From Phascolomyces articulosus (lineage: Eukaryota; Mucoromycota; Mucoromycetes; Mucorales; Lichtheimiaceae), in NCBI GenBank assembly GCA_025677815.1, contig JAIXMP010000048.1, positions 206,999-270,998 on the forward strand: DNA of 64,000 bases. Reading direction: 5' to 3'. A program made the position numbers and the translations under genes. The notes below the pieces were generated by a model that saw nothing but the letters and a program-made list of their open reading frames with translations, was not told where the DNA came from and did not search any database. Each line of letters opens with the position of its first letter. Position 1 is the stretch's first letter. This document shows positions 44,937 through 58,823 of this stretch, piece after piece.

Positions 44937-47003
44937 TTATGGTGCAACGTCTCGCATATCTCGATCAGAATGATCTATTGTATGACCACCACCACCCATT
45001 TCTTCATCATGACGATCATCCTCATCTTCATCATCATCACTTGCTTCTGCAATAGGTGGTAGATAATACACCTCATCTGAATCCATTTCTTCGTCATCTG
45101 AATCCACAAATGCTTGTACGTTTTCAACCGTAGTTACATCCACAATAGTATCTTCGTCATCCTCTTTTCTTCGTGATACTTCTTCTGCAGGAATCTAAAA
45201 AAAAATACACGACCACTGTCATAAGTTGACGCTATCATTTTCTTTTTACATTTATTTGAGTATTCATAGGATAACTTACCACATCAAATTCATCTTCTTG
45301 TTCTTCATATTCTAAATTCTCTTCCAATTCCGTGAAATCAGGTGCGAAAGCACTCCAGTTCTCTTCATGTTTTGTTGTCCAAAGGTAAATGTTACCATAG
45401 CTACTCACAGAGGCAATGACAGGTCGAATAGGATGCCACTGTTATTATAAAATAAACAAACAAGTCAATCAAGTGTTTCATCCTTTCCTCTATTGTTGTG
45501 GTGTTTTTTTTTGGATTAAATTGAAAGAGAGAATTTTTTTTCTTTCTTACCGATAAATCATCCAAAGGTTCTTTTGGTCCTTCCAAGATTTTCACCAAGT
45601 TACCAATATTCTTATCCCAGATATAGATGTTATGTTCAGCTTTATGCCCTGAACCTAATAAAACACATCCGCAAAAATAAAGGAATTTCAATATCAAAAT
45701 AAAGAGTCTATCATTCATATATACAGAGGACTACTACATACCACCAATAACAAATTCTCCATCAGCACTGAAACAAGCACTATTCCATTGAATTCGATTC
45801 ACTAAATCTTGAAACTTATTTTTTAAAGTTGGAACCCCATCATGATCCTCTAATTGGTAATAACGCATGACACGGTCATTTCCATTGATAAGGATATCCC
45901 TGTCCAAAAAAAAAAGAAACCTAAATAAATAAAAAAGTTATCAGATGCAAATATAGATAGCAACAACTTACTTTCCGTTCCTACTCCACTGAATTTCTTT
46001 GATGGTTGTATTTGTGATACGTTCTGAATAGACTGTCTACATCCATATCCGAATGAAAAAGCAAGATGAGTTTTTTCTGATGTTTTCTAATAACATGTTT
46101 ATTTTCCATTACCTTATATGACTCTCCATCGATAATAAAGAGATGACCTTTAGATGATCCTGCGTATATTCGACTTCCTGTTTTATTCCAAGAAATTGCT
46201 GATATAAAAAACCTAGTCCAACCAATCCGTCCGCCAAATGAGTTAAATGAGCGGTTACACAATCCTCTTTTTTCAACTTACTTTCCCTCATATTCAGGAG
46301 TATCTGTCAATAATCTTGTTATTCGTGTTTTTCCATTCGATACATCCACTACGACTGGATTCGATTGTTGTAATGCTGCTGCAAATATAAAGCTATAGTA
46401 TATAAATTTATTGTTAACGACCATGGTAGCTCATCTAAAGGAACATACAAATCCATCCAATCCAGTTCTTACTTGTTTTTCGGATGCATATGAGCCATCA
46501 TCAATGCTACCGGGAATCGTACACGCGTATATTTTTCACCTGTAACAAGGTTCCATACAATACATGTCCAATCCTTGGATGCTGAAAGTAAATATCGACC
46601 GTTGCGAGACCAGCTATATTTTTATCGAGGGTGTTAATCGATAACGTCAAAAAGTTCAATGACTTTTCTTTCATGGTGATTAAATTAAAAATACCTCACA
46701 CTAGCAACTGGTTTTATATGTCCTAACAAATTACGTGCAATACCCTTTGTATCGAAATCCCAAACAACACATCGTCCGTCATGAGTGCCTGCAGCAAGTA
46801 ATGTACCGCGTCGATTGAATTTACAGTTTAATACATAACCATCTTCAAGTGTTTCTTCGATTATTTGTGGATATTCTTGCTCCCAAGGATCTGAATTATT
46901 TCAATCGTTTAATTAATCCATAACTGCGTAGCTGAATCGAGTCCACAAAAGAATTGTATTGATAAAAAAAGTGGTTTTATTTACCTAATAGTTCTAAGTT
47001 CAT
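44937..47003 (-). CDS. SWD1: COMPASS subunit Swd1/RBBP5, WD-repeat protein
   Basis: Core WD40 subunit of the Set1/COMPASS histone H3 lysine 4 methyltransferase in the nucleus. Ten exons join in phase: 46985-47003, 46695-46890, 46473-46613, 46282-46392, 46113-46212, 45972-46036, 45742-45899, 45551-45654, 45280-45438, 44937-45194. Product 436 residues (human RBBP5 538, yeast Swd1 426). The first exon encodes only MNLELL, as in the human protein. WD repeats include [58 protein letters not shown] and [20 protein letters not shown]. The family hallmark after the propeller is present: [20 protein letters not shown] then EQEDEFDV, followed by an acidic tail with a [12 protein letters not shown] box that matches the WDR5-binding region of RBBP5. 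Divergent from TSR1. Confidence 0.95.
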
Positions 47004-47936
47004 GAGGTAAAAACGCGATGACCTTTTTTGTTGTTGAAGGGAAGCGGAGAAACTCTTCTTCAGTATTGTTACATTATTTCTACTGATCCGCCCTTAACAT
47101 GAATAGACTGGATTGACTCCAAATATTATTGGTATATATATTTATATCAGATATGGCGATGTTTTTTTTTCTTATTATACCGGTGATATGGTCAATTGTG
47201 AATAGTTGATTTCAATAAGTCTACAAGTGGACCTGTTTCTTATAGGATGATACCTAAGATCAAACTCTTAAATTGAATTATTATGCATTTAAAACGTGCG
47301 TCTGTGCACCGAGGCTTTTGATATGCTAATTTTCGTGCAATCGTTTATTTATTGTCTTAACTTTCAATATACTGTCAATAAGTAATAATACCTTTTATTT
47401 GTATATGGAGCAAGAGTCTTTGCTATCTGTTCTCGGGTTAATCTATAGGAAATCAAGGAAAGAAATGCTCATAGGATCAAATGCAAAAAAATATATACCT
47501 GTCTTCTAAAGTAAACATTTGAACTGCAGTTATCATATAGGGTAGCATTGACAGCAACCAACCAAACGTTCACAACAACTTTGTATGCCGAGGTTTTTGT
47601 GATATATAAGATAATGGATTTGGCCAGTTCATTAGTTAGTTTAGTCTAACTTTGCATTTTTGATTATAATAGTAGCATAGCTGCTGTACTTTTTATCCAA
47701 TGTAAATTTAACCAACTACGAACATATATATCATACAAACACATCCAGCATGATAAAGAAGGACCACTAGATAGAGAGAAGTCTGTCACAAAAATCTAAG
47801 TAAGATGATCCAAACAAAACAGAAAAGGAAACTGTGGCTTGTGAACAATGCAAATTTCGGAACGGGATATATCCTGCGTCCGCTTTTTTTTCAGCGAACT
47901 TTTTTTTAACTGTTTCCCTGTATATTATTACACACC
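47004..47936. other. Divergent promoter region between Swd1 and TSR1
   Basis: No coding sequence or RNA gene recognised in about 0.93 kb. It serves the 5' ends of both genes. The 60 bases before the TSR1 start are rich in T and C. Confidence 0.5.
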
Positions 47937-50900
47937 ATGGGCATTGAACAACGGCATCGAGCTGGCCGACTTCACCAATCCAACAAACCATTTAAATCAC
48001 GTCATGCAAGCAAAGGTTCCTTGAAAGAAAAATCCAAGGGTAAAGTCAATCGTACCGCTATCAAACGTTCAGGTGTCAAAACCGTGGGCAAAACCGATCG
48101 TCGCAATGCTGCCAAATTGGAACAACAAAAGAAACGTGAAGAATTGACACGGATCCATCGTATCTTTGAGGGTCGCCATGGGGCTCCCAAAATTGTTCCC
48201 GTCTTGTCATTATGTCCTGATACCGATGTTCACGTTGCTATTGCGTCATTGTATCGATCGTTAGGTCAGGAACCCCCTTCTACACCTTTTGAAAGTTCTG
48301 TGTTAAACGTGGAGCGATTTAAACAAAAATTACAGTTTGTTCCTTTACGTCGTAATTTTGTCGATGTCATGGATGCTTTCAAGGTTGCTGATATGGCTAT
48401 CCTTTTGCTTTCAGCGGATGTGGAAGTGGATCAATTTGGTATCAATTGTTTGCTTGGTATTTTGAATCAAGGCCTTGTTTCCGTCACACCTGTCGTTCAG
48501 GTAATAACCTTAAATATGGAAGATTGGAAAAAGAAAAGAAAAGAGAGTGTGGTCTATATAACAAGTCAGAAGGAAGAATGAATACTGAAATTTCCCCCTA
48601 ACGTTCCTGGATTTTGGTTTTTTTAGCATTTAGATAAGGTGGCACCCAAAATGCAAGCTTCTGTTAAGAAATCATTGGTAGCATTCAATCAACAATTTTT
48701 TCCCAACGAAGAACATTTATTCACTTTGGATAATGAGGCGGATTCTATTGGTGTTTTGCGATACATCACCTCACAACGTCCCAAACCTTTGGCATGGCGT
48801 GATCTTCATCCTTACATGTTGGCTGAAGACGTTCAATATGTTCCTTCTGATCAGGTAAATATAAAAATATAATGGATTAAGATGTAAAAATAGAGAGGAA
48901 AAAGATGAACTAATGGGATGTTATTGTTTTTTTTAGGATGTAGGCACTTTAAAGGTGACAGGTTTTGCCCGAGGTAACCCTTTCAATGCTAACAGATTGG
49001 TTCATTTACAAACCTTTGGTGATTTCCAAATTGAACAAATTACATCTGCACCTAATGATAATAATGAAAGCAATGATATGGAAGAGGATGTACAAGTGAT
49101 GGATGCACCTATTCCTGAAGAACAGGATGATTTGATTGCTGAAAATGAACCTGATTTCATGGAAAATGAACAAACTTGGCCCACAGAAGAAGAATTGGCT
49201 GCCGGTGAAGGTAAATATCTATATACGTTTTTTCCTTCAGAGGGGAAATTGTCCTCAAATGAGAGAGAGAGAGAGAGAGAGAGAAACTTGGGTATTGACA
49301 TTATTTTGTGATTTATGATGGATAGAGCAAATGCGATTGATGGGCCGTGAAATGGATCAAGATGTACCACGTGCTGATGGAAAGGTGACCAAACGTGTCC
49401 CTAAGGGTACATCCGCCTATCAAGCAGCATGGATTGTGGACTCTGAAGATGAAGATTATAGTGAAGATGATGAGGACGATGATATGGAAATGGCTGTCGA
49501 TAATAATGGTGATGACGATGTTCAACCAGCAGAGGCTGAATTTGGTAGTGGTAGTCACATTGATGAAGAATACGAAGAAATTGAAATGGAATCCAAGGGT
49601 GGTTATAAGGATGAATTGGATCCTGAAGAAGAACGACGACAGTAAGTTGTTATTTTATCTCATAATAGAAAATAAGGAGGGGAAATGATATGGAGGTATA
49701 TTTTCGACGATGATAATAACAATACCATTTATTGATTTAGATTCGAAGAATACATGAATGCTCGACAAAAGGAATTCAAGGAAAACACTGAATTCCCTGA
49801 TGAAATCGATACACCTATCGATTTACCAGCCCGTGAACGATTCCAAAGATATCGTGGATTACAATCCTTCCGTACGTCCCCTTGGGATCCTTATGAGAAT
49901 CTTCCCATTGATTATGCACGCATTTTCCAATTTGAAAACTTTAAGCGAACCAAGGCACGTGTTGTTACCCAAGCCATTGTGGGTAACATCAAACCAGGTA
50001 CTCGCATTACGATTTGGATCAAGAATGTACCCAAGGAAGCTTATGGTGCTTACAACAAACAACGTCCCTACATTGTGTTTGGATTATTACAATATGAACA
50101 TAAGATGTCCATGTTGAACTTTCAAATTCAACGTGATAATGCTTATGAGGAACCTGTCAAGTCCAAGGATCCTATGGTATTGCATGTCGGTTTCCGCCGC
50201 TATTCCGTTCGACCCATCTATTCCCAAAATACAAATAAGGGTACCAATCATGTACATAAATTTGAACGCTTTTTACACTTGGGCAACTCTTACATTGCTA
50301 CAGTGTATGGTCCCGTTATGTTTGGCAAGATTCCTTGTATGTTTTATAAAGAAACAGAGAATGTGAATGGTAAGCTAACATGTCTACTTATTTGTATACT
50401 TTGATGTGAATCACAACGGACTATATAGAAATAACCTATTTTTTATTAGAGCCTATTTTGGTGTCCACTGGTACATTTATGAATACCGATGTGAAGCGTA
50501 TTATCGCAAAGCGCATTGTTCTTAGTGGTCATCCTTTCAAGATTCATAAACGATCAGCAGTTATTCGATACATGTTCTTCAATCCAGGTATAATATTTAT
50601 TATTTTGAGATGAGTCAATAGACTAAAGTAAAGTATATGCAAAAGTATATGATACTATGGTTTTTACTCACTATTTTGTGCTGCCGACTTGGTAATTAAT
50701 TCATTTCAATAGAGGATATCAATTACTTTAAACCAATCCAACTCACAACAAAATATGGTCGAGTGGGACATATTCGAGAATCATTGGGTACTCATGGCTA
50801 TATGAAATGTATATTCGATGGATCTATAACACAGCAGGATACTGTGCTTATGAATCTTTACAAGAGAGTGTATCCTAAATGGAACACTGAATTATGGAAG

Positions 50901-50951
50901 GGTGCTCTTGATAATTCAGAGTATTCTTCAGATAAAATTGTTACTGATTAA
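47937..50951 (+). CDS. TSR1: Ribosome biogenesis protein TSR1
   Basis: GTPase-like assembly factor (related to Bms1 and translational GTPases but lacking GTPase activity) needed for late maturation of the 40S subunit. Exons 47937-48500, 48627-48854, 48937-49210, 49326-49641, 49741-50369, 50450-50587 and 50713-50951 join in phase, giving 795 residues (yeast Tsr1 788). The basic N-terminus is typical: [40 protein letters not shown]. The G-like domain follows ([40 protein letters not shown]), then an acidic middle ([20 protein letters not shown]) and the conserved C-terminal half ([88 protein letters not shown]). Intron 3 carries a (GA)12 run. Confidence 0.96.
49261..49284 (+). repeat. (GA)12 tract in TSR1 intron
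   Basis: Twelve GA units inside the third TSR1 intron, 50 bases after the donor. Simple repeat. Confidence 0.85.
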
Positions 50952-51320
50952 AAAAAAAGTAGTTACATCCCCTCCTCGTATATTCATTATATAATATTAT
51001 ATTCTCTGTTTTTTCCCCATCATTCTTCTTCATCTCCCTCTCTTCCTTTGTTGTAGTTTTTTTTATCTTTTTCCTTTATTAATATTCATTTGTAGAATTA
51101 CTTTCCAAATAAAACAAAATTATGCATATCACATTATTTCTTACATGTTCTATTTCAATCGAAACTTTTGCTAAAAAATGATTAGATTTCACATGACTTT
51201 TGCTGTCAAGAAGAAAGTGGGGTGGGAATAGAAATACAGCAAATTTAAATTCAACTTTCGAGTAGGTACCTAGTAAAAAATAACTTCTTTTTCGTTCCAT
51301 AAAAAGTTGTCATAACAACC

Positions 51321-52746
51321 ATGTCCACTGCCGAATCTTTCCCACCATTGAAAAACGATTTATTATTACGCGCTGCACGGGGTACTTATCTAATTTAATT
51401 TATCTTGTTATATATTGTTTGAAAAAAAAAAAGAACCCCATTGGATCTAAATGGCATATTAGGTGAAAAGGTTGAACGCGCTCCCATTTGGATCATGCGT
51501 CAAGCTGGTCGTTATTTGCCAGGTAATTATTTTCATTTTCTTTTATAACCAGTCGCATAGCCATTTTATTCATTTGTATCTAATTGAATTGGCATGCATA
51601 GAATTTCACGAAGTACGAAAAAACCACAGTTTCTTTGAGATTTGTCGAACTCCCGAATTAGCATGTGAATTGACACTTCAACCTATCGATCGTTATGGCA
51701 CTTTACTCGACGGTTCTATTATTTTCTCGGATATTCTTGTTATTCCTCAAGCGCTCGGTCTCGAAGTAGAAATGATTGCTGGACGTGGTCCTGTATTTAA
51801 TGACCCATTGGTCACACCTGACGACTTGTCTCGTTTAAAGAAAGATGTTGATGTGGACAAGGAACTTGGTTATGTTTATGATGCTATTACATTGACACGT
51901 CACAAGTTGGAAGGCCGTGTTCCCTTGTTTGGATTTATTGGTGCTCCATGGACTTTGATGGCATATATGATTGAAGGTGGTGGTAGCAAGACTTTATCTA
52001 AGGCTAAAAGTTGGCTCTGGAAGTATCCTACCGAAACACATGGATTGCTACAAAAGATTACAGATGTTTCTGTAGACTTTTTGGTGGGCCAAGTACGAGC
52101 TGGTGCACAGGTAACCCTCTTTTTCTCCTTTTTGAATGACTAAAAGGGAATAAAGTATATTATATATATTGAGGGGGATATAACGGTATTTTTTGCGGCT
52201 GACTTTATATATTTAATCTGTGTCCATGTGCATGGTTTTTTTCTACTTCCCTTATGGACGAACTGCCCGAATGTATAGTTACTTCAAGTATTTGACTCAT
52301 GGGCAGGTGAATTGAGTCCTTATGACTTCAACAAATTTTCACTTCCTTATATCCAACAAATCTCTACCAAGGTTCGACAGCGTTTAGCCGAAGCCAATTT
52401 GCCTGATGTGCCTATGGTGATCTTTGCCAAGGGTGCATGGTTTGCTTTGGAAGATCTTACAGATATTGGTTACAATGTTGTTTCTTTGGATTGGACCATT
52501 GATCCAGCTTATGCTCGTAAGGTCACCAAGGACAAGGTGGTGTTGCAAGGTAATATGGACCCTTCCGTTTTGTATGGTGGTGATGAAGCTATCCGTGAAA
52601 CTGCTACTCGTATGGTGCATGCTTTTGGAAAGGATGGAAAACATATTGCCAATTTGGGTCATGGTATCTTACCTACAGTGGATCCTGAAGCTTTGAAGGT
52701 GTATTTGGAAACTGTTCAAAGGGTTTCCGCTGAAATTAGAAAGTAA
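51321..52746 (+). CDS. HEM12: Uroporphyrinogen decarboxylase
   Basis: Fifth enzyme of heme synthesis, cytosolic; removes four carboxyls from uroporphyrinogen III to give coproporphyrinogen III. Exons 51321-51381, 51463-51522, 51602-52110 and 52279-52746 join in phase, giving 365 residues (human 367, yeast 362). The N-terminal signature PIWIMRQAGRYLPEFHEVR holds the substrate-binding Arg pair (RQAGR). ILVIPQALGLEVEMIAGRGP contains the conserved binding region, and the invariant Asp is in IIFSDILVI. GFIGAPWTLMAYMIEGGGSK and FDSWAGELSPYDF match the family. The C-terminal NLGHGILPTVDPEALKVYLE box carries the catalytic His. Nothing is missing. It is tandem to TSR1 (about 370 bp apart) and convergent with the protease gene. 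Confidence 0.97.
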
Positions 52747-53043
52747 TCTTAGTAGAAACACACACAACAAAAGAATAATTATTTTTAATTACTTGTATAA
52801 ATCATCATCCATGTTAGGTTTTTGTTTTTCATTTTTATTTTTCATTTATTTTCATTGAAGTGGTATCAAGATTTGGAAGAAGTGCTGTTTTGTTTATCAA
52901 GCTAATTATCAGTGAGTAGGGTTTTGTTGAATTTGGAACAATGGTTTTTTTTATTATATATTTTTGAAAATATACAACATTTCTATTGTGGTACAATTTG
53001 GTGATATGTAACTGCATAATTATTAGAGGTATTTATAAACTAT
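52747..53043. other. Convergent 3' region of HEM12 and subtilase genes
   Basis: AT-rich untranslated and terminator sequence for two convergent genes. No coding sequence recognised. Confidence 0.5.
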
Positions 53044-56000
53044 TTACACGACATTAATAACGGCTGAGGTCCAGGTATCCCAATCTTGTCGATCGTCCAG
53101 ATTACCAAATATTCTAAGTACTTGAATGATTATTCGATATCTTCCCGGGCTGACCTTGAGTTTGGATGGTTTGGGTTCGATTCTTTCTCCTATGGCTGGA
53201 GGAAGTGCTTCAAAGTAGGAACCATCCCAAATATTTGCAAACGTGAATGGTTTCTCTTCGCTCATCACACGTGTAGTGTACTTTAATGGCGCGAATGCAT
53301 AACCAATATCTTGTTGGCTTGTTTCATTATGTAATCGGAAGTGTACACGAGCACTTGGTATGGCCAAGGCAAGGAAAATAGCTGGACTGGTAGTATTATC
53401 ACTTGAATCAAATTCGAAAACGTCATCAGGCCCGTCATAAACAAACATTCCTTCGATATCCTCGAGAGTGGGTGAATCTTTAAACATGGGTAAATCACGT
53501 TGATTTCCGGCAATACCAATGTAAGGGACTGTAATATCCTTGTGTTGCTCTGGTAATCTGCTTTTGAATTCGACAAATCCACTATACATTATATGAAGGG
53601 ATGGATCGGTATCAGGAGGTATCACAGTGACGGTTACTTGAGCACTTGCACCAGGTGAGATTCGAACGGTTTTGCGAGAAATATGTAAACGGGCGGTTGA
53701 ACCGTCAATGTATTTGGCAGGTGTATTGAATTCGTAGGAGCTCGTGTCTTTGTAAGGCTCAAGTGATACACTGACGCGATTTTCGATATCATACCAAGCA
53801 ATGTCATCGCCATTATTGAAGATTGTAAGTGTTTGAGTCTTATTCAAGTTGGCTGTATCATTGAATGAAAGGCTGCCAGGTGAAACATGGATTCTTTCGT
53901 AGATTGCATCATATACTGTAATCAAAGAGACAAGATAATACACAGTATAGATTTTGCAATTCATAAAATTAGTATACATTGATAATATAGAATAGCCTTC
54001 TTATCTATTTAGTAGATATGTATATATTATTATCACCTTGAATAAGACCAGCACCCTGACGATAGGGTGTATCAGTAACATTATCGGTTTGGCTCGAAGT
54101 AAGCGCTTTGTAGGCATAATTCTGATATTTTTCAAGCATATGGACTGGTATCAATGTTTGTTGACTATCTTGTAATGCCTTCAAATAAAGGGCAAAAGTA
54201 CCTGAAACATAAGGACATGACATAGATGTACCACTCATCACTTTCCAAGAGCCCAATGAGCGAGGATACGTGGAATAGACCTTGCCACCAACAGCGGCAA
54301 TATTGGGGCGAAAGTCATTTTCATACGAGGGACCTGTACTTGTAAAGCTCGAGACTGTATTACCGCTAGGGACAGAGATAACCCTTCCATTGGGTGTGAC
54401 AGTAAGTTCTTGTTGTGATTGTCTGTGAATGGCTTCAAGCACAGTGGTACCATCATCTTCTGAGAGACCAACAACAGGAATGTGTACATTGCGAGCCAAT
54501 GGGAGGAACGGGGCATCTTCCGTTTGGTTATGGTAAATAATTACACCAATAGAACCTGCCGATTCCAAGTTTTGAACCTTGATATCAAAAGTACAACCAC
54601 CCCGTTGAACAATGGCTAATTTTCCTTGTACGTTGCTTGGAATATCACCAGGATCACAGGCATCGGAATCACCTCCAGCACCATTATTATCACCAGGAAT
54701 AAGCTCGCCGGCGGGAAGAGTACCAAGTGTTTCATTTGCGATAGAGATATCTATATATAATTGATTTTATTATTTAATAAGAATAAAGGTTAATTGTATA
54801 AAGCTTAAAGTGAGTATAAATTAACTAGTAAACTATTAAAAGAACAATCATGTTTATAATTGCAACGTACCAAACGCTTCATCAAAACCAGCAACGTTGA
54901 TTGTTTCCTTTATAGTATAATTATTATCGAATGATGCTACAGAAACCACCCCTTTAGCAGAACTTGGTGAACCAACAGTGAATGCACCACGTTGACCATC
55001 ATTTCCAGCAGAGACGACAACTAATATTTACATCATAATATATTGTTATTAACGGTTGAAAAAAAAATGATATCCACGATAGATAATGGATCACATTCGT
55101 ATTAAAGGGAAAAAAAGCATACTAATAACTCCAGTAGCACCAATACGTTCAGCAACAACTGCGACAGCACGTTCAGACCAACCTTCAGGAAAACTTAAAC
55201 TCATAGAGATAATTTGGGCACCATCTTGTTGTGCAGCAAGCATGCCCTCTATAACTATTTCAGAGGAACCTGCTCCTTTGCAATCATTTACACGGTACAT
55301 TCCCAGTATGGCGTCAGGTGCTACACCTGTAAAATTCTATAAAATAGTAAAAATAATAATGTTAATCTTCTAGTTACCATATCATTGTGTGTAATATAAA
55401 TGGTGTTTCAATATTGTCATATACTACATTCAAAATACATACGTCTGATTTGCCTCCAATAATACCAGCAACATGAGTACCATGTCCTATATGAATATAA
55501 ATCGAATTTTTATAAAGGCGTTTAATTGGATAAATCAAGTGCTTAATTAAATGCAACATATTGATATTAAAACATACCTCCAGTAAGATTATACTTAGTA
55601 TAACATTCATCATATGGATCATCATCGGGGATATTATTTGTACTGCCGTCGGTTTGATTTAATGTCAAAAGAGGAACACCAACGAAATCGCGACCGTAAC
55701 GAACTTTGTACCCTGGCCCAAATCCACCTCCTAATGCAGGATGCAAATAATCAATGCCTATATCATTATGGTTATAATCGAGATGTTATTGGTGAGCTAT
55801 ATAAAAAAAATGGACCTTATTCCTTTCTATAAAAATAATCAAAATATAGGTACCATCATCGAGAATAGCAATAAAAATACCATCACCAGTATTATTATGT
55901 TCATTATGAAGACGATCAACTTGTGTCATGGTATGTGGCATCAATAAATCCGAATCTGGAATATCCCGGCGGTGTAAAGAAGATACATCATCTTTATTAG

Positions 56001-56385
56001 CAAAGGAAACAGGGTCCACTTCGGCGATGGGACGAGAGAAAGTGTGGAGAGGATAAACATCAATGACAAGTCCAGTATCCATGGCAGCTTGGAGGATGGT
56101 ATCATGTAAATCTTCTTTGTCTATATCCATTTGAAGGGTAGCAGCACGCATCAAATTATAATCGAGAACACGAGGAATGGATAAACTAACGTCTGGAAAT
56201 TTGTTCTGAAGATGATTTAATAGGATCTTAGAATCACGATTGGCATCAGCATCATCAGCAGCACGATCGAATTCAACCATCACACGACCTTGGACACGTC
56301 TGTCAAATGCAGAAACTACATTTGTCCCGAAGGACAGGAAAAGAATTAGGGAAAACCAGAAAAGACAACTGTAGTTGGAATACAT
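53044..56385 (-). CDS. Secreted subtilisin-like serine protease (S8, minor extracellular protease type)
   Basis: Secreted endopeptidase. Exons 55854-56385, 55578-55757, 55443-55486, 55123-55336, 54871-55020, 54037-54750 and 53044-53915 join in phase, giving 901 residues. Order: signal peptide (residues 1-27, CLFWFSLILFLSFGTNVVSA), inhibitor-like propeptide, then the catalytic domain with Asp in IAILDDGIDYLHPALGG (joined across the first intron), His in GHGTHVAGIIGG, the oxyanion Asn in VVVSAGNDG and the nucleophile in MSGTSMSCPYVSG. A protease-associated insert lies between Asn and Ser (LAIVQRGGCTFDIKVQN). After the catalytic domain come beta-sandwich domains of the fibronectin III-like kind found in C5a-peptidase-type subtilases (ARLHISRKTVRISPGASAQV). 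Asp-Asp replaces the common Asp-Thr at the first triad site. Many N-glycosylation sites. Likely used in feeding or wall turnover. Confidence 0.94.
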
Positions 56386-58556
56386 AATCTTAATTGATTA
56401 TTATAATGAGAATATATTGTAGATAGATGTCAGATTTAGATAAATAGAATGGTAGAGGTAGTAGTGGATAAAGGCAAGTAAAAAAGTGGTGTTTGATAGA
56501 TTGGATTATAGTTCTGTATGAAAATTATTTATTTATTTTTTTCATGATGCTTATATACAATTTTATTGACTACTTGCTAGACTCAGACTTCTGTATTTCT
56601 TGGTGACACCCACTGATAGTTATAATTAGTTACCTAGTGTTTTGGGCGAAGCAACTTTATCATATATGGCATAATCTAAGCCATAGCAGCTTGTTTGCTA
56701 TTGTAGAGATCGCCACTTTAAAGCCCCAGATACATTTTTGGTTATTCTTGGCTGCAAATCTGGATTAACATTTGGGAGAGGAGATACAACGCTGATCATT
56801 ATAATATAGCGAAATGTATTCCACGTCAAGTTTTATTTATTCTATCTTTCTGATATATATGTCATTTCTCATATTTTATACAATAATACCATAATTGTTA
56901 CGAAATCAATAAAAACAACTGTTGAGAAAAGAGAGATTGTTATAGCAAGAGTTATGATATTATCAGTATATATACATCCATGAAGAAAGACTTTTCATAA
57001 TTATGCTTGTAATAATATGTATTGAAAAAGTAAAGGGGCTCGTTTACGTATATACTATCGACATTTTTGTAGTGAAAAAGGCCTGTACCCAACAAATACC
57101 TTAAAAATTGGGCCTCTTTGATGCAGATCAAATGAGAAAGAAATACTGGAGCAAGAAGATGGTAGTACCTAATGCCACAGATAAAAAACTGTTGCGGTCT
57201 TACTACCAATAAACCCGTTATTTCAGTTAGTAAAAAACCATGATAAAATACCTATCTATTCCTAGTTCGATCAAAGTTTAAACATCATTATTTACTTTGG
57301 CTTTATGTAACGTTATTCAAAGTACTACCAAAATACTTGTAATCAAAAGCTTCTTTAACAAAAAATACAAACAAGTATTAAATTTTAATTCACACAGGAG
57401 ATTTAGTTACCATATGAACTATAATCATGTTGCTTCAACATGTAGCCAAAGATATTTGTCCTGTGGAATTATATATTATTGAATAAATAGTGTTGGTTAT
57501 CACTTAGTAGTTTAGTGTTATTATATGAAGAATCGTATTTGACACTCTTCGTTTTCTTTCCTGAAAAGGTACTTTTTTTTTCTATTACGCTTACGCCTTT
57601 GCCTAACATAATAGACGAACTCCATATCTACCCGGTTTATTCAACAAATATGGAAATCTAATAATAGATAGTTTAAACATCGCTTTTTTCACTGATCAGC
57701 CACTTCTGTTGGCATCGCTTGCTCACTAAAATCCAACGTATAACATTATGGTTCCGGATTCCGAACCAAAAAAAAAATACTGTGGACCGGAATCAAAAAA
57801 AAAATTGTATAGAGTATGGCAACATTGTCTTAAATATAAGATTTCAGTTATCACCCTAACTTTAAATATGATTTTATCAGTATATATTTTAAAAGAAGTG
57901 CCATCATTACAACAAGAAGTTATACCCTTACATATAGCGAAGGGATCATTGAAGAATAGGTACAAGTATTGAATATATACAATATTATTATGTACATTAG
58001 CCATCATAACCACGTAATAGGTAATGTTAGAATTATGTTCGAAACCATCTAGTGTTATACAAAAATAACCAATTCACAGTAAAATATATCGACATGAGCA
58101 TTCTTATTCCCACCACACGAAAACGCCAAAAGAAGTGATTGACAAATTGGTGGTAAAGAAAGGAAAAAATGATGCGGTCCATCAACATTATCGTAATAGT
58201 ATATATTACATAGTACACAGGTAACTTCTTATAGACGAAGGCTGTTAAATAGATTGTGACACACAATTGTTGTATATACTATTAAAACGATTTATACATT
58301 GCACAAGAAATGGGTTTTATTCTTTTTTTTTTTCTTGTTCTGAGATTGAGCTTCTTTAAGTTAAAAATAAATGCGACCTCCTTTTCAGAAGGTTTTTTTA
58401 CTGTAAGAGACTATAACATAAATAAACTGATGGAAAATGTTTGTTCCAGATAGTTATTGAGTAAATATTAGTGCAAATAGTAAAATAAAATGGTTTTCCC
58501 TGGGGATCTTTATCACTAGGGTACCCGGACTTTATTGGTACAAATTTAACATGAAT
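56386..58556. other. Gene-poor region, no supported gene
   Basis: Two kilobases without a protein-like reading frame. The stretch next to 56385 is the promoter of the protease gene. A plus-strand frame at 57748-57972 (VWQHCLKYKISVITLTLNMI) has no context. Nothing else recognised. Confidence 0.4.
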
Positions 58557-58823
58557 CTATACATAATACGTATCGTCATCAATTACAGCTTTGAAAAGCA
58601 CTTCGACCAGCCACGATAATGAGGCTGTATATTGTAAAATCTGAAGATTAAAAATTATGTGACACCATGCTTGGCAATTTTTCCCATGGTTCAGTCCAGC
58701 TTTTCTTTTTGTTTTGGCTGCCAGGATATTCCCTAAATACCAACAGAAGTTCAAAAGACCACTAACCAACAATAGAATACTATGTGGGTGGTCAGTCCAA
58801 TTTATTTGATACAGTATTGTCAT
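58557..58823 (-). pseudogene. Membrane protein fragment, possibly MARVEL-like
   Basis: Minus-strand open stretch of about 88 residues with two likely membrane helices: SILLLVSGLLNFCWYLGNIL and a second after a short charged loop, ending SLSWLVEVLFKAVIDDD. Pattern (Trp-containing helix, Cys-x-Ala-Trp at the start of the second helix, acidic tail) resembles the C-terminal half of MARVEL-type four-span proteins common in fungi. An acceptor-like CTATAG lies just upstream, but no 5' exon was found, so it is probably a fragment. Family assignment is tentative. Confidence 0.3.

Noticed and set aside
56952..57209. Minus-strand 85-codon frame
   Set aside because: No domain, poor composition, ends in AT-rich sequence; no supporting context.
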